From contig CM067084.1 of the NCBI GenBank assembly GCA_034008185.1, forward strand, positions 65,114,599 through 65,178,598: a DNA stretch of 64,000 nucleotides, written 5' to 3'. The position numbers were made by a program, and so were the translations under genes. Shown here one piece after another: positions 25,632 to 39,539 of this stretch; within the stretch, counting starts at the first letter, position 1; every line of letters starts with the position of its first letter. Below the pieces are notes generated by a model. That model did not search any database. It saw nothing but the letters and a program-made list of their open reading frames with translations, and had not been told where the DNA came from. This DNA comes from Gorsachius magnificus (Eukaryota; Chordata; Aves; Pelecaniformes; Ardeidae).

Positions 25632-28600
25632 TGCTTGTGACATCTTTAAATAGCAGTTTCAGAGGTTTTATTCAGGCTAAGATGTATTAGGAAATAATGT
25701 ATGTCTATATGTTCATATTTTTATCATGTATAATGTTCCTTGAATACTCTTAAATGAAGTAGAGTTCAAAATAGCAGGTACATATAAAATTAAAATGTTT
25801 GAAGAGTTGTGTACAACAACATTTTTGAAGGGTATCTTTTGATCATATCAAAAGATAAGTCTGAAGTTTAACACCTGAAGTATACTAAGCAAACATCTAT
25901 TTTAGGTATATATATTTACATCTGAATATACTATTATGGCCCCTCATAATCTTTAATGTATTTGTTCTCACCAACAATCCTATCAGGAAGTAATACTACT
26001 TTATTAGTCTATTAAATAATTTTCTATTAATAAAGAAAGAATAAAAAAATGTGTTAATGAAATTCATAGAATATACCAGTTTGGGAGAAACTAATTTTAG
26101 ATTACGGTCACAATAAAGCACTTCTTTTTAATGATTCCTTTTGTTTTTCTCACATATGCACAGAAACACGTATTCATTAATATATATATTCAAAAGTATG
26201 ACTTATCTGATGATAGTATTATGTCATTTCATAACCACTATTCAATAAGATTATGGAAGACAGAAGGAAGAAAGGAAGAAGGATACTTTCACAACCTTTC
26301 CCCTGTTAGAGGAGCATGTCAGATTCTGCAATAAGGATGAATGGTGACTTCTAAGTTACCTTTATTGGCATTAGGAGCCCTTAAGTGTGGCATCTGCAGA
26401 TGAGACAAGATAATGTATTACACAAGCTCAACATGCCTCAGCTGAATGACACAGTAGCAGCTAGTAGCATAACAGACTCCCACAAGCAGCCAGACCATAT
26501 ACAATTAGGCAAACAACAAAAATTATTAATGAAATGGGGTCTTGGGATTTGTCCTGAAAGATACTGCAGCTGAACTCTGACATAAAACATTTGGGAAAGA
26601 ATTTCAATGATGCTCACCCTGAGAGGAAAAGGCCTCACCAGCCAGCTTCTCGGGGTTATACCCCAGGGGACTCCACCAGTCCATTTTATCTGACTCCAGC
26701 TGTCATGATCAGAGACTGGCAACAGGTGTCCCTCCCCTGAAGGAAGGGTCAGGGCTCCCAGGAAAAGGAGATTTTTGTAAAGCACATGCGTGGAGCCCAG
26801 CTAACAGCTGATGAAGAAAAGACATTGCAGGTAGGAAGGACTTACTAGCAAGCGAATAAAAACCAGAAGGATGCTTTCAAAAGAATACTGTTAAATCTGT
26901 ATGTGGCTAGAAAGAGAGATCCTCATGGTTAAAGGAAGATATCTCACTAGGACTGTTTGTGTGTGTTACCAAATATGAATGAGAGACTGTCACATAATAG
27001 GACGTGAACCTGAGAAAAAAAAAAAGAAAGATTTCTATCTCAAATATTCAAGTTTAATCCAGGGTTCTTTTGAGACTATATATAGAGAAAAAGGTCAAAC
27101 CCTCCTCAAATTTACTTCAAAATATGAAAATATTTGCAGCTCAAAATGCCTTCCTAGAATATTTTCAGAACCAGTGCAGCTTAAGAGTTTTATTCAGCTA
27201 TTTTCCTCTTTTTGGCTGAACTTCCCCTTTTTTTTTTTTTGTATCATCTATAGTACTTGTAACATTTATGACCTTAAAATGTATAATAGCTTCAGGCAGA
27301 ATTAATTCAGTCATGGTACTTCTATGCTGAAGCAAATCACCAGTAAAATTAACACTCATTAAAACCAAAAATGTTTAAAACCCAATATCTCATTGCAAAA
27401 CTGTCCATTTAGTGAAACCCAATTAAAATGCAATTAGCTTTATAAGTGATGTATATAATATCTAAGAAGGTCGATTGCCATGCACTTCATAGCTCTAATT
27501 TGTTTTCAGATTAGCTAGTGCAAAACCACTTAGAATGGCTTTTAAAATTTTCACTTTTAAGGAAGTATTTGTTGCTATATGTTGCCTTCAGTTAAGCATT
27601 GTTATTAAAAAGGAGAAGCTGAATAATTCATTGTGAATAATTCTGTGTTTATTTGTCTGTTCTTCATGATAACCCTGAATGGTAGAAATTCTAGTAATAA
27701 ACATCCCTGTTTAAAGAAATCCCTTACTTTCGAAGATGCCTAAGTAGACATCTTAATCCACATAAATCAACATGTTCTGACTTTCAAAGGTACTCAGTCA
27801 AAACCTAAATAGCTATCAATGGGGAGCTAGGCACCTGTTTGATGGTATGAAGAATTACTTCTCTTTAAGTAGCTATTTTTCTTTACTGACCTGTGAACGA
27901 TCTGGGCAGTTAGCTGAGATGGATGCCTAGGTTCACATTTCTTAAATGATTTGATGAGATGGATCTCCACTAGCTGTATATAGTGATTAATTTGGAGAAA
28001 AATATTTAGGATATTATAAATCCTTTGTACTAACTGCTGATAGCAATAAGATCAATTTAAAACATTTGTTATATTGTTAAAAGATGAAAGAAACTTGTAT
28101 CAAAAAACAGTGAAACCAATTTGTTTCTCATATACGTTATTTAATAAATTATGAGCCAGCTTGAGGTGGAAACTAAATTCTCAGCTTTATCTTCTATGAG
28201 TCTTCAGTGTAAACTATTTAACATCCTTATTCAACCCCTTACTGATTGTGCTACCAGGTTTTGTTTCTCCTTAATTACTGATGGGCTAAAAAGGTCTTCT
28301 CCTTTCATTTGATATTCATGTTTGACCTTGCTACTTCTGAAGTATGCAAGGAAAGGTGTTCCAATTCTTCTGCCTTTTCTCTATGTAAAATGTCACCTTC
28401 TCCATCCATAAATAGGTCTATCACTTTAGATTTTCTCTTGCTTCTGTTATGTTTAAACTATGTTAGTTATTTAGCTATAAGTCAAGGGTGGTTTATCTTC
28501 AATATCTCATATATTCCATTCTCTTTATACATTTACATAAACATATTTCCATTGCTCTTGCTTTTTCCCATTAGCTGTCTTCACTCCACTTTGAAACCAG

Positions 28601-29190
28601 CAAAGCTTTTAACCAAAGTAATCTTTGATTTTGAATTTGGTTTGGTTTTTGTTGTTTTGTTTTGTTTTGTTTTAAATATTCTATTAACTTAAAGTACAAA
28701 GAGATTTCAAAAATAAATTAAAAATGGTTTTCTGTTGGCACTAGGTTTTCTTGTTTCTTATATAGTGATCGTAGATACGGTATTTTATTTACATCCATAA
28801 ATTACATCAAAGAGATGGTTCCTATCAAGTAACTGATTTTCGGTTTTTTAATAAAGAGAAAATTGGTGTATTTTCTGACTTCATTGCTCATTTGTATCAG
28901 GGAAACATCAGGGAAAAATTACCCTCTGGCCTTATGTCTGGTAAATTATAATTACAGAGCAAGCCAGACATTGTCAAGCTTGGAAGAATTTAAATACCTG
29001 TTGTTTTTTTTCTTTAATAATCTTGGACAAGCTATTTGGTAGTTTCGGAGATAGGTATCACTTTTTACATTAATGTGTTTTGTTATGGAATGACTGTACC
29101 TGTGTGAAACCGTTTTGGATGTTTGAGTTTTTAATGTTTACATACCGTTATGATAATCATGGTAAAAATATCTAAGGAAGTGGGGTTCTG
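25632..29190. other. AT-rich non-coding stretch, no gene seen
   Basis: Short, unrecognised open frames only. A TTTTG repeat at 28638-28673 is the main low-complexity feature. Confidence 0.6.
28638..28673. repeat. (GTTTT)n repeat
   Basis: Several GTTTT units in a row, imperfect at the left end. It is an ordinary pentanucleotide microsatellite. Confidence 0.85.
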
Positions 29191-29193
29191 TGT

Positions 29194-29220
29194 GTGTATA
29201 TATATACATATATATATAAA
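29194..29220. repeat. TG/TA dinucleotide repeat
   Basis: A short TG run passes into TATATA runs immediately left of the GC-richer block at 29240. Confidence 0.85.
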
Positions 29221-29239
29221 TTGCCTTTTAACCTAAGTC

Positions 29240-29600
29240 ATATGCCTGAGCCCAGACTTGTCCCACATCCAACGCATCTGGGCGCAAGCCCAGGCTCAGC
29301 CATGGGCTCTGGACGTGCTCTGGAGCACGATGGGGGAGACAGTGTGGGCCTCTGCTGCTCTGGGCACTCACTGCACAGCACAAACGGGCACAAGAAAGTA
29401 GCACCATGTTCAGTGGATGTCCCCCTTCACCTCTCGCAGTGGTGTCAATCACCTGCCCACTCTCTGGCCTGTACTCCATCACACAGTACGCAAGCAGCCT
29501 GTGCTTCTGGGTCCTACAACCTGCCTGAGCTGAGTGCAAGGCAGTTTTGTGTCATTTGCTTGTGGGTCTGGGGCTGTGTGCCCTCTTCTTTTCAGCTTCT
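29240..29600. other. unassigned GC-richer block with a 154-codon open frame
   Basis: Base composition rises sharply from the surrounding AT-rich DNA to roughly even or GC-rich for about 360 bp, then drops back. A plus-strand frame spans 29194-29658. Its first codons come from the TA repeat (repeated Y, I, T), so the called start is not credible. A 103-codon frame overlaps on the minus strand. The predicted product is rich in Cys, His, Ser and Pro without any motif I recognise. A pyrimidine tract ending in CAG near 29600 resembles a splice acceptor. It could be a fragment of an unknown repeat or LTR, a non-coding exon, or retroposed sequence. I cannot decide. Confidence 0.3.
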
Positions 29601-31302
29601 TCAAAGATGTAACACATTTGTAGTTTGTATATATTCCATGAAATGGAAAACATTGTAGAAAGTGGGACTTGACTTGTTTCTCCTTAATGACTTTGAGTTT
29701 CTAATGGGATAATTGGTTTGATTGCTTCGGGGTTTTTTATGACTTTTCATGCCTTACTTTTCATGAAAAAGGAAAAAGAAAGGGAGCCTCATTTAAAAGT
29801 AAGTATATTGAGACTAATTAATAACTTTGTGCTTAGTCTTCTAACGAGCAAAGTATTGCTTGGGAAAAAAATGAGCTTGACACCATCAGAAAATGAAGAC
29901 ATCTCTATTTACCCCCAAAGTAAGCAAAAACCCATAAGTGACTATGACCTTCTCATCTGTGTAGATAACCATAAGTGCTCTCATGGAAGGTTACCTACAA
30001 TGAAGAACTCCAAAGTTATTTCTCTACACTTTTGTTTATTTTGTCATTAATGTTTATCAACTGTCTGGACAAATAATAACAAATATCAAACATATTTTTT
30101 GTAGTCTTTAATTACTACCAAAGTAAGACCAAGGTGTGATTGGTTTTTAAGAGAAACAACCCATTATATATAAGTCTAGCTCTACTTGTGTGCTTATGAC
30201 TAGAGCCAAAGCTGACAGCTTGTGGCAGCGGTGGTATGTACATAAAATTCAGAATCACAACTCCAGAGGAAGAGTGTTGGCTTAAGCAGATCAGAAGTTC
30301 AATTTTTTTATTTCAGTTGAGTAATACCCTTGGAAAAGAGCTTCATGGTTGTTTTATTTGATGATAAATTTGTAACAGTCTTTGCCTGTAGGAATGTGGT
30401 AGATGAGAGGGATATGGACAGAAATAAAATCCAAGCAGAACAAAAAGTCCACAGAGGACCTCTGTGACAGTTAAACCCCCTTATTGATTAATGTAGCATT
30501 TAGTCCCTTCAGCTAGGAGATTTGTACTAGGACATTCTGGTTTTACTGCTATCTTGTTACATAAACTTCTTAAAATAGGGAAAAAGAAAGACTGACTCCT
30601 GAACATGTAATTTTGGCAAGAGAAAGGAAATGGTTAAAACCACGGGCTCAAATATCTGGGTGAAAATACTGGTGACTTTTATGAACAGTGAACCTTCGTT
30701 CTTCAGTAATATTATGCCAAGAATAAGGTACTCCCTACAGTAGATAAATATGAAAAGATCACATATGTTTTTCTCTTATTGTTATTATTATCATGGCTGA
30801 TGATTACCATAAATTGATATTGAAATGAAGTTTGGATGGCATTGCAGAAATTCAGAAAGAAAAAGCAGGTTAGTCAATAAGATGTATGTCCATCGGATTT
30901 GAGATAAGTGGAAATCGAGAACTTGTTATGATATTTCCCCTGTAAATGTATATTTGATAGAAAATATGCATGGAATTAAAAAGGACATCAGCTAAAAATG
31001 TATTCACGTAGCTGATCAGTGCTCATGAAGTGTAATTAAAACTGACAGTATGACCTGACTGGATAGGGGAGGACAGGGTACGTGCATGAATATTTAATGG
31101 AATAATTAAGTAGGTATTTTTTAAGTACTGAAATTGTGCTGGTTTTTAATAATTTTTCATCTATTCTGTAAAATTCTGTAGTGGTAGAAAACTCATTTTA
31201 TGGATTTTTTTTAAAAGCCAGGTTGGTTATGAACGGGTAGCAAGAGTAGGAATTTAAGACTTCTATTTAAGTTTCTATTTTTCTCTTACTTTTATTTAGT
31301 AT

Positions 31303-31362
31303 TTCAGAACCACAGAATGTTTGAGCAAAGGACAACAGGCAGCTCAGTCCAAGGGGTAATAG
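31303..31362 (-). mobile_element. possible decayed CR1 3' end, antisense
   Basis: The plus strand has an ATTTCAGAACCACAGAATG-like start followed by a segment resembling the reverse complement of the CR1 tail (AATCACAGAATC..., then a GGTTGGA...ATCTAGTCCAA-like pattern with CTCAGTCCAA). The match is loose over about 60 bp and could be chance. Confidence 0.25.
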
Positions 31363-34300
31363 CTGAGAGGATGGAGGGCAACTGAACCTTTGGACACCAC
31401 CAGTATTTTGGAGTGGTTGGAGGAAAGGATGTAAAGCATTCTAAGTATTTTCTTTTTCTTCATTTTGGGAGGATTTAGCAGAATCAAAGGCTGTCAAGAA
31501 GTGTTGTGTGTCTACCACTGTGAAGGACACAATTATGAGAAAGGGCAGCAACTCTGGCAATGTGCCAGACCAAGACAGACATTTGGAAGAAGGCAAGATT
31601 ACTGAAACACAAAATATTGTCATGTCTTTGATACAAATTTGGATTATTCTAACAACTCTGGTTTCTAATACTCACTAATTCCATGCACAATGAAAACAAG
31701 TAGAAAGAAGATCTCATTGTCAGTGCAAATCATGCCCAGAGCTCATGGCAGTTTCTGGGCTTAAATTCAGGTGAAGACAGAGAAAGCATAGTGGCCTAAT
31801 GGAAAGAAGACAATTTGTGTCCTGCATTTTTAGAATATGTTTAAACCTGTAAGAGGATTTTTAGGTATTGGGGCTTTTTTGTGTATGGCATAGGACAGTC
31901 AGATACTGACACCGTAAAGACATTGTGAATCTTCACTGGTTTTGAAACATATTTGACCTGGGAAATCAGAATGGTAGTTGAATGGCAGGTAAATACATAC
32001 ACTTTGAAATAGAATTTGGAATAATGTCTCTCCTAATCACACATGGGCTTAAATCACTGAGAATAAAAGCAAAAATTTGGTCAAAACAAACATTAAATTT
32101 ACCCTCTATCCTTTTTGTTTTAGGAAAGATCTTGACCCCCTGTTCACCATGAGAATGACTGCAAGGCAGGCAATGCCCTTTCAAAGTCCAAAGGCCCTTT
32201 GCCTTTGTAGAGTAATTTTTGCGATACCAAAAAATTAAAAACCTGCTTGATTCCTTTTTTGTGCTTTAGTGCTGAATTTAATCCATTCTGTCACAGATGC
32301 TTCCTTACAGTTTCAGGGTTTTCAATCCTCATAATGACCCCTCTGGTTGACCCTGACCTTATTCTTCATGTTTCCATGATGTGGTGACATGATGTTCCCA
32401 TGAAGAGCGCCCCCTGAAGGGGTTAATGCTCCCCTGCCATTCAGCTGTTAGATTCTCTTGAATTTCCCGCTGGACTGACAGAAGGGATAACAGAGATGTA
32501 ATAAAAGGGTCATGCAGGTGCTCCCACGGAATATGTTATCAAGTCCTACCAGTGAAGGAATGTGAGCAGGCCTATTTGAATGAACAATGAGGAGACAACA
32601 AAAGGAAAGTCGAATTATAGACAGCAGGCAGGTTTGCACAAAGAGTAAATAGGATTTACTGTATTCAAAGAGCCTGAAAAATTACACTCATTAAGCATAT
32701 ATCAAGTAAATCGATAATACCATTATGTGTTACAATGCGAATTAGCTTTAACAGCTATTTCATACAACTCAGCAGGGACTCATGGCAAATTCATTTTCTA
32801 TTGTGTTTTTTTCAAACTAATATTGCTTCAAAATAGTATTATTTTCACTTTGCCCTTCATCTATTTCCTCATCTTATTCAATAATTCTAAAAAAATAAAA
32901 TATAGCCATTAAGAGGTGTAGTTTTAACATAAGGTTCATTGCCACTGCACCTTGTGTCAAAACATCGAAGACGAAACCTTTGTCTTGCGTGTACTCCCAC
33001 TGATGCCTTCATTAGCCAGTCAGCTTTCTCTTCCACAATAGATCAATGCCAGCTTCCAATGATTCCTTAAAACAGGTCATCCATGAGGATTACAGCAGTA
33101 AGGATCCTTCTGTCAACGTCTCTCCTTGCTTTTGCTTTGTCAGAGGCTTCCTGGATGGCTATTATTCTCAAGTGCAGCAGCTGCATGCTTAATTGGGAGC
33201 CAGTTAATGAAAACAACTTGATGTTCACACCTTTACCGTGCTGCATGGTTTAATTTAATAAATAAGGGCAGGGAGGAGAGAAAGATACAAAAGGGTAATT
33301 TGTGAAAAAAAGTATCCAATAAATATGGCTGATGTGGATAGCAAATTCATATACCATGGACAAAACAAAATAAAATGTAAGTAGTGAACTGTGTCAAGGC
33401 AATAAAAGAACGACATTTAAGATTTTCAGTGTGCAAGGACTTGTGACAGAAGTCTCAGCCTTTATGAGAGAGAAACCAGGGCAAATATTCAATAGAGCAT
33501 AACCAAAAAAGTCTGTCATAATAATATGCCAACAGTCTTCCACAGGGTCATTTCCCTCAGTAAAGAGATCATAACCAATGTAATTTATGATCTAATTTTA
33601 CTTCTTTTACTCAATGAAGAATTTTTTAATATAACAAGAAAGGCTTTTGTGTTAAAAAACAATGCCCAGAGATAAAATGAGGAAACTGGAGAGATTTAAG
33701 GAGGAAGGAAGGAGAATCATTTATTTGTTGCATCACAACCATTGCTCTTCTAAGATTTTGTCCTTTATCTGGCCGTTTATTCCTCTAGACACAAATACAA
33801 GATACTAAATTCTGAGATACATGAGATTACTAAATCTTACACAATAGTCATTGAGGTTCACATTCTAGTATTTGTTGCAAATGAATCACACAAGCCATAT
33901 GTGCAGCCCAGGTTTCAAACATTGCTTCATAACGTATTTAGCCTATGATAAGGCTAGTGAACCCTTCTGAGTTGCTTCTGTCTCTGGAATTTGAGGTTGC
34001 CTTCATTCAGTGCGCTTTTATCCAAAATGCACTTTTATACTAATCAAATAATTGAAAAAACAGATATTTCTTATTATACCAGAAGTGGAAGTCTGCAAAT
34101 AATCAAAGCTATCAATGTTCTTAATTGATCATTAGAGTTTATTTACTGAATTTTTTCTTTGTGTTCAACTAGCAACAACATTGAGGAAACTCTTTATATA
34201 AAACACTCCAAAACCAGGATAATAACTGCTGACAATTATTTGTTCAGTATTGTGCATTAAAAAATAATCCTATTTTTGTCTTGGATAAGACCATCCAAAG

Positions 34301-36600
34301 AATTATTTGTCATAAAACAGAGTGCCCACAGATTTTCGTTGGATCCCAGTTGTCCTCTCAGGTTTTTATCTATATAGTGATTTTGGGGGATCCCAGCAAA
34401 CACCTGGCTTCTAAACTTGCTTGTTGCAGATTCTTTGCACGTGATTGTGTGTTTAAAGTTTGACTGAATAATAAGGGAGTAGTTATTAGGTAGTATTGGG
34501 TTAAAATACAGGAACACATGTGCTGGGGTTTTTATGGTTTGGATTTTTGTTTGTTTTTTTTTTTTTTTTTCCTGAGGGAACATCTAACTGGATGAGGAGG
34601 CATCCATACAGAACGCTTGAACTGCGGATTGTTTTCAATTGAAAATAAAGCTGCAGAAGGTCAAAATGGGTCACTTGTACAATACTGAGTGTTTCTAAAT
34701 TGGTTGTTTTCTTGGTGGCTTATTAAGGGCTTGATTTAATGTTTGCTAGTCTTTTCCATGTAATATATTGCTGTAAGGCACACAATATCAAAATGTGTAA
34801 GAAACTGTCCCACCTAGGCAAGGCCCAGAGCTATAGTTTTTGTTTTCTCTTCAAGTTTTTCTGAAGAACATTGCTAGTCATCAGGAGACTGAGTTGATCA
34901 GCAAATACAATTAATTTCTTGATAACTTATGATACCTGTGCAACTTACATGTCATTTCTATTAAAAATATTAATAAAACTAAACAGAATTTTTAATAAAG
35001 TAAAAGGAAAATGTAAGAAGGTAATTTTGAGGGAAGTCAGAAAGCATGAAACAAAAGCAGATGAACAGAAGGAAAGAAAGAAGAAAACAGCAAGATCAGA
35101 GTCATATGTACTGTGAATAAACCCTTTTGCCACCTTGCTCTTTTATAACCAAAGCTGCTGTTTGGGACCACATCCTCCCAAATTCAGAGGACAGGCTGTT
35201 GTTTGGCTAAGTTAAAACAACAGAAACCCACAAGATGGTAACATGCAGACTATGCTTCTGTCTGCATCACTCTCTAGTTTCATGCATTCATTCATCTGCA
35301 GCTGCCTTCCCTCATCTTTGAGGCTACATCAAGGCTTCCTGCTGCCAGGCTGTGGCAAGACATCTCAGCTCAGCCGTCCTGGAGGCAGAATGAAGGCACC
35401 CATGAGTGATTGAAGGTAACAGATAGATGAACTAAATGCTCAGTAAACAATACATGTGCCTATGAAAAATCTGGTGCCCCAGGCCAACTGTCCATTTGGC
35501 CCAACCCCAGCATTTAACAGTTGCTCAGACATATTTGTATTCTATTATAGTTAATTTTCCCCACATATTTACTGTAAAGAATTGACATTATGGGTTCCAG
35601 CTTTTGAACTGGACTGACCTATCTTGTCAAAATCAGAGCCATGTCAGCAGAAGCTGAAGACTCCTGTGAAAACTACGCATGGAACCTGCTGTGCATAGTG
35701 TATTTCAATGCAACTTATTTTCTCTCCTTTTGTAGCCCACTGTCTGATGAGCACAGGGAGCTCTGTGAGGAATGTGCGTAGAGTAAACAGTAACAGAACA
35801 CGAGGACAGCATGCTGAGTTATAAAACTCCTTTTTTTCTAGTAGAATGTGCCTTGTCTTTCCCCCACCAGATACACACATAGTGCTGTATGCATGAGTGT
35901 TTGAAAGGCACTCATTGTTAACCTATTTCTCTTTCTTATCACTTGTTTTGGGGGGAAAGTATTTACCCCAAAATTGAGCTGTGCCATTCTCCTATTTTAT
36001 TAGATGTTATTTTCTGGAGAATAACTTAACAGTAAACAAAACACTGGAGGCTGGTTGGCTAGCTAGCAAAAATAATTACATGAAAAAATATGACTAAGAT
36101 TCTAAGACTGCTATAGCTTCAGAAAATACAGGTAATGTTTAATTAACTAAGTGTGAACTTCCAAACTTTTCCTCATAGCTCTGCACAGAATACATGAGTA
36201 TAATTCTGTCAGACTTCCATCTCTCAAGTCATCTTTGCTTCTCTTAAACTCTGGGAATAGATTTTGTCATACGTAACCTCAAGAAACTCATTGTAAAGGC
36301 ATGTCCTTCAGACAGCATTTGTCTCATCCTACCTATTCTCAGCACTGGTGAGGAACACTGGCCTTGCTTGTTAGCTGCTCAGAGGACTGCTCCCCCTCAG
36401 CCTGGGGTAGGACCCTGTGTAGGGTCTTGATGCTCCCCATCCATGCATATTGGGTTATCTCATCTCATATTTTCTATTATGTTGGAAGAAGTGTGTTGAA
36501 CAAGGGAGGGTGGTGATGTTTGAGGTACATACTTTCTGTAGGTGGTCAGAGGATCCAACAGGGGTTTGCAGTGATCCTCACAGGCCTGTTTCCTACACAG

Positions 36601-36693
36601 TCATGCTTCCGGCTAATGGAGCAGCTGGGAGGTGACATCAACCAGAATCTTCCTCCTGAAGCTGGGGGCGATTCTTTTATTTTCTTGCATTTG
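36601..36693 (+). other. exon-like segment with splice-like borders
   Basis: A pyrimidine-rich CTGTTTCCTACACAG ends at 36600 and a GGTAAGT donor-like sequence starts at about 36693. The interval is open in one frame (part of a 63-codon frame at 36520-36711) and richer in G and C than its surroundings. The encoded segment is unrecognised. Acceptor and donor motifs of this quality occur often by chance in long non-coding DNA, so this is a pointer only. Confidence 0.15.
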
Positions 36694-38768
36694 GGTAAGT
36701 ACATACAGTGAAAATATGTAACAACAGACTGTCAGTCAATATTTACTGGAAAACAGTGCAGGGAACAAAGGCTGATGTTTTTGTAGTATTTCATTCTTCT
36801 AATTAACATGGGGAGGCTGATAATGATCACAGGTGAAATTTACTTTCAGACACAAGTTTTTCATCCATAATAAATTCTGCTTTGGTCCATTTCATGGTAG
36901 TAGATGTCAATACAGCATGAGATATTAGTAGACTTACATTATAGCTACACTGATGAAAGCTTCTTCCTCAAGCTGTGGCCCCTTATTCCATAGGCAAGTA
37001 AACTGAGTGGCTCATGCCCCTGCTTTCCAGGGTGAGCCACCCTTAACACCAACAGGTTACTTCTACATGGGATAGCTGCTGTTCCATTTTGCCTCTGAGC
37101 TGTTCATGATGCCCCTGCAGCCTTAAAATCTAGGGATTTTTTTATTTGTGAAAGAATTTTTCAGGTACCTTGGAGATTGGTGACATTACAGTGTGACTCT
37201 AAGTTTGCATGGTATGTCCAGTAGTGCAACTAAAAGGAGTGTTGGGTATCTGCAGGTGGAAGGCCTGCTGAAATAGCACCTTAATGCTGGCAGGTTAGAA
37301 AGAGCCCAGCCAGGTGCAGCTTCATCCTTTCATCTGTGCTGTCTTCAGGAAGGGGTCTCTGAAGCAGATTATCACCAGAACTATACCTTATCTCAGAGAG
37401 GGTTTCGTCTCAGAGAGGGACATGGGCAGAATGGAACGTCAGAAAATGAATGTTATCTGGAGTTATCTGACAGCCTAAAGTTGTCCCATGTCATCTGTGT
37501 GTTACCTGAGTGTCGAGACATGGTTTAGAATTAGTTCACACAGGAGCTAGGTATGATGGTGACCCTTGCTCATCCTGCAAGGGCAAGAACAGAAGTTCTG
37601 GTGCCTTTCTTTCAGAAATAGCTATGTGGAGCTTGATTTAAAATAAAATTGGAGTTGGTATTCATGGCTTGCTCTTGTATCTTTCTGCTAAAATAGCATA
37701 AGAAAGTTTTTTATTATGGTGTTATGTTTAAACTGAAAAAGAAAATTCACTCACATCCAAAATTTTATTTGTTGCAGCCATGCAAATTTCTGGTAAATTT
37801 TAGGTGCTATAGGGAATGAATACTTCACTTTGCCCAAGTATTCTCATTGGAAAAAGTCTATTTTATTTGGGTTGGATGATACTGGAGTAGTCAACTGCAT
37901 AATTAACCAAGTACCCCAGCAAGCTTGGCATCCCATGTTGAAACCTAGGCTTTTGTGGCTACGCTGTTATCTATATCCATGCTAAGTAATGTAAAATTTG
38001 CTGGGATACATCCCTATCAGCTACAATTATAATTTAGCATGCATACATTTACTCTTGCTGGCATATGAATGTATGCCTGCATTCTTTTGTGGATGGAAAT
38101 TAAAAAAAAAAAAAATTGAAGGAAAAAAGGTGCTGCAACAATTAGAAAGAATTTTGAAAGGCATAATATTCATATTTCATATTTTTCAGCTATTTTAAGT
38201 AAAAACAGAAACTAGGATAAAAAGACAAAAATCACAGAAATGGATATAGAAATACAGAGGAAAGTTAAAAGCTCTAATGTATACCATTGGCAGTTTTTTC
38301 AGGGATAGTGTGTTTGTTCTACATCTTTCCCCCTGTTCACAACTCCTCCTGTCTTGTATTATTTGTAGGTTGTAGAATGGTATCAGCTCACTATAGAGTA
38401 TGTACAACTAAGTGCTAATTTCATTAGATACTTTTGTCCAGTTCTGCCCAACTTAAGCCACCATTTGTCATCAATATTCTCCTTTTGTCATCCTCACATC
38501 TGTTTATAATATACTTTGTAAGAAACTTTAAATTAAAGCTATAGAGATCTATAACAAAGATATCTTGATCCCTGGTTGGCTCTTCCAGGGCCCTATAGAA
38601 TTACAGGCAATAGTAAATATTAAAATACTGGTTTATAAGATTTTTTTCAACAAAGTTATTGTGTATGATTTACTGATCTGAAGCTGAATTCCACTAGTTT
38701 TTTGAAACAATCATGCTGTTGTCCTGCTTATCGTTCCATTTATTCCACTCCTGTTTTGCTTGTAAGTA

Positions 38769-39358
38769 TTATAGAATCACAGAATCGCAAGGGTTGGAAA
38801 GGACTTCAGGAGATCATCTAGTCCAACCCCCCTGCTAAAGCAAGTTCTCCTGGAGCATGTTACACAGGACTTCATCCAGGCGGGCTTTGAATATCTCCAG
38901 AGAAGGAGACTCCACAACCCCCCTGGGCAGCCGGTGCTCCGTCACCCTCAGAGTAAAGAATTCTTTCCTCATATACAACTGGAACCTCTTATGTTTCAGT
39001 TTGTACCCATTTCCCCTTGTCCTGTTGCTGGACACCTCTGCAAAGAGTCTGGCTCCGTCCTCATGACTTTTACCCTTAAGATATTAGTATGTGTTGATGA
39101 GGTCCCCTCTCAGTCTTCTCTTCTTCAGGCTGAACAAGCCCATCTCTCTCAGCCTTTCCTCATGGGAGAGATGTTCGAGTCCCTTTATCATCCTAGTTGC
39201 TCTCCTCTGGACTCTTCCTAGGAGTTCCTCATCTTTCTTGAACTGGGGAGCTCAGAACTGGACACAGTACTCCAGGTGGGGCCTCACCAGGGCAGAGTAG
39301 AGGGGCAGGAGAACCTCCCTCGACCTGCTGGCCACACTCCTCTTAATGCACCCCAAAT
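38769..39358 (-). mobile_element. CR1 LINE, 5'-truncated 3' fragment, minus strand
   Basis: At the left edge the plus strand shows ATAGAATCACAGAATC, the reverse complement of the CR1 8-mer tail. It is followed by the typical 3' UTR (GGTTGGA...ATCATCTAGTCCAACCCCCCTGC) and then the antisense C-terminal reverse transcriptase region. A 66-codon minus-strand frame at 38835-39035 contains [20 protein letters not shown], which is characteristic of the CR1 ORF2 C-terminus. Further right, antisense sequence for the conserved block around the [19 protein letters not shown] region is recognisable but broken by frameshifts. No target-site duplication is evident, which is common for CR1. Its tail differs from elements A and B at 55-59 kb, so it belongs to another subfamily. 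Confidence 0.92.
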
Positions 39359-39490
39359 GTTAGCATCAGATATTAAATAAAACAGTATATGACAATTATT
39401 TAAACTAAAATCTGTGTGTAGCATTCAACCAATAAATGATACAGCAGAGGATAACAAAACATAACTTGCTATTTCTTTTATTATTGTAAA

Positions 39491-39521
<31 letters not shown>

Positions 39522-39539
39522 CCAAAAACATAACCTGAA
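39359..39539. other. A-rich non-coding segment
   Basis: It contains an A homopolymer followed by GAAAA units at 39488-39530. No gene is seen. Confidence 0.7.

Larger units (their letters stand above)
29660..38768. other. AT-rich non-coding stretch, no confident gene
   Basis: No recognisable protein. Faint traces are listed separately: a possible antisense CR1 3'-end relic near 31305 and a possible exon-like segment at 36601-36693. The remainder shows short open frames and homopolymer tracts only. Confidence 0.55.

Noticed and set aside
29194..29240. ATG start of the 154-codon frame
   Set aside because: The first codons are translated TA repeat, so this start is not believable even if part of the block is functional.
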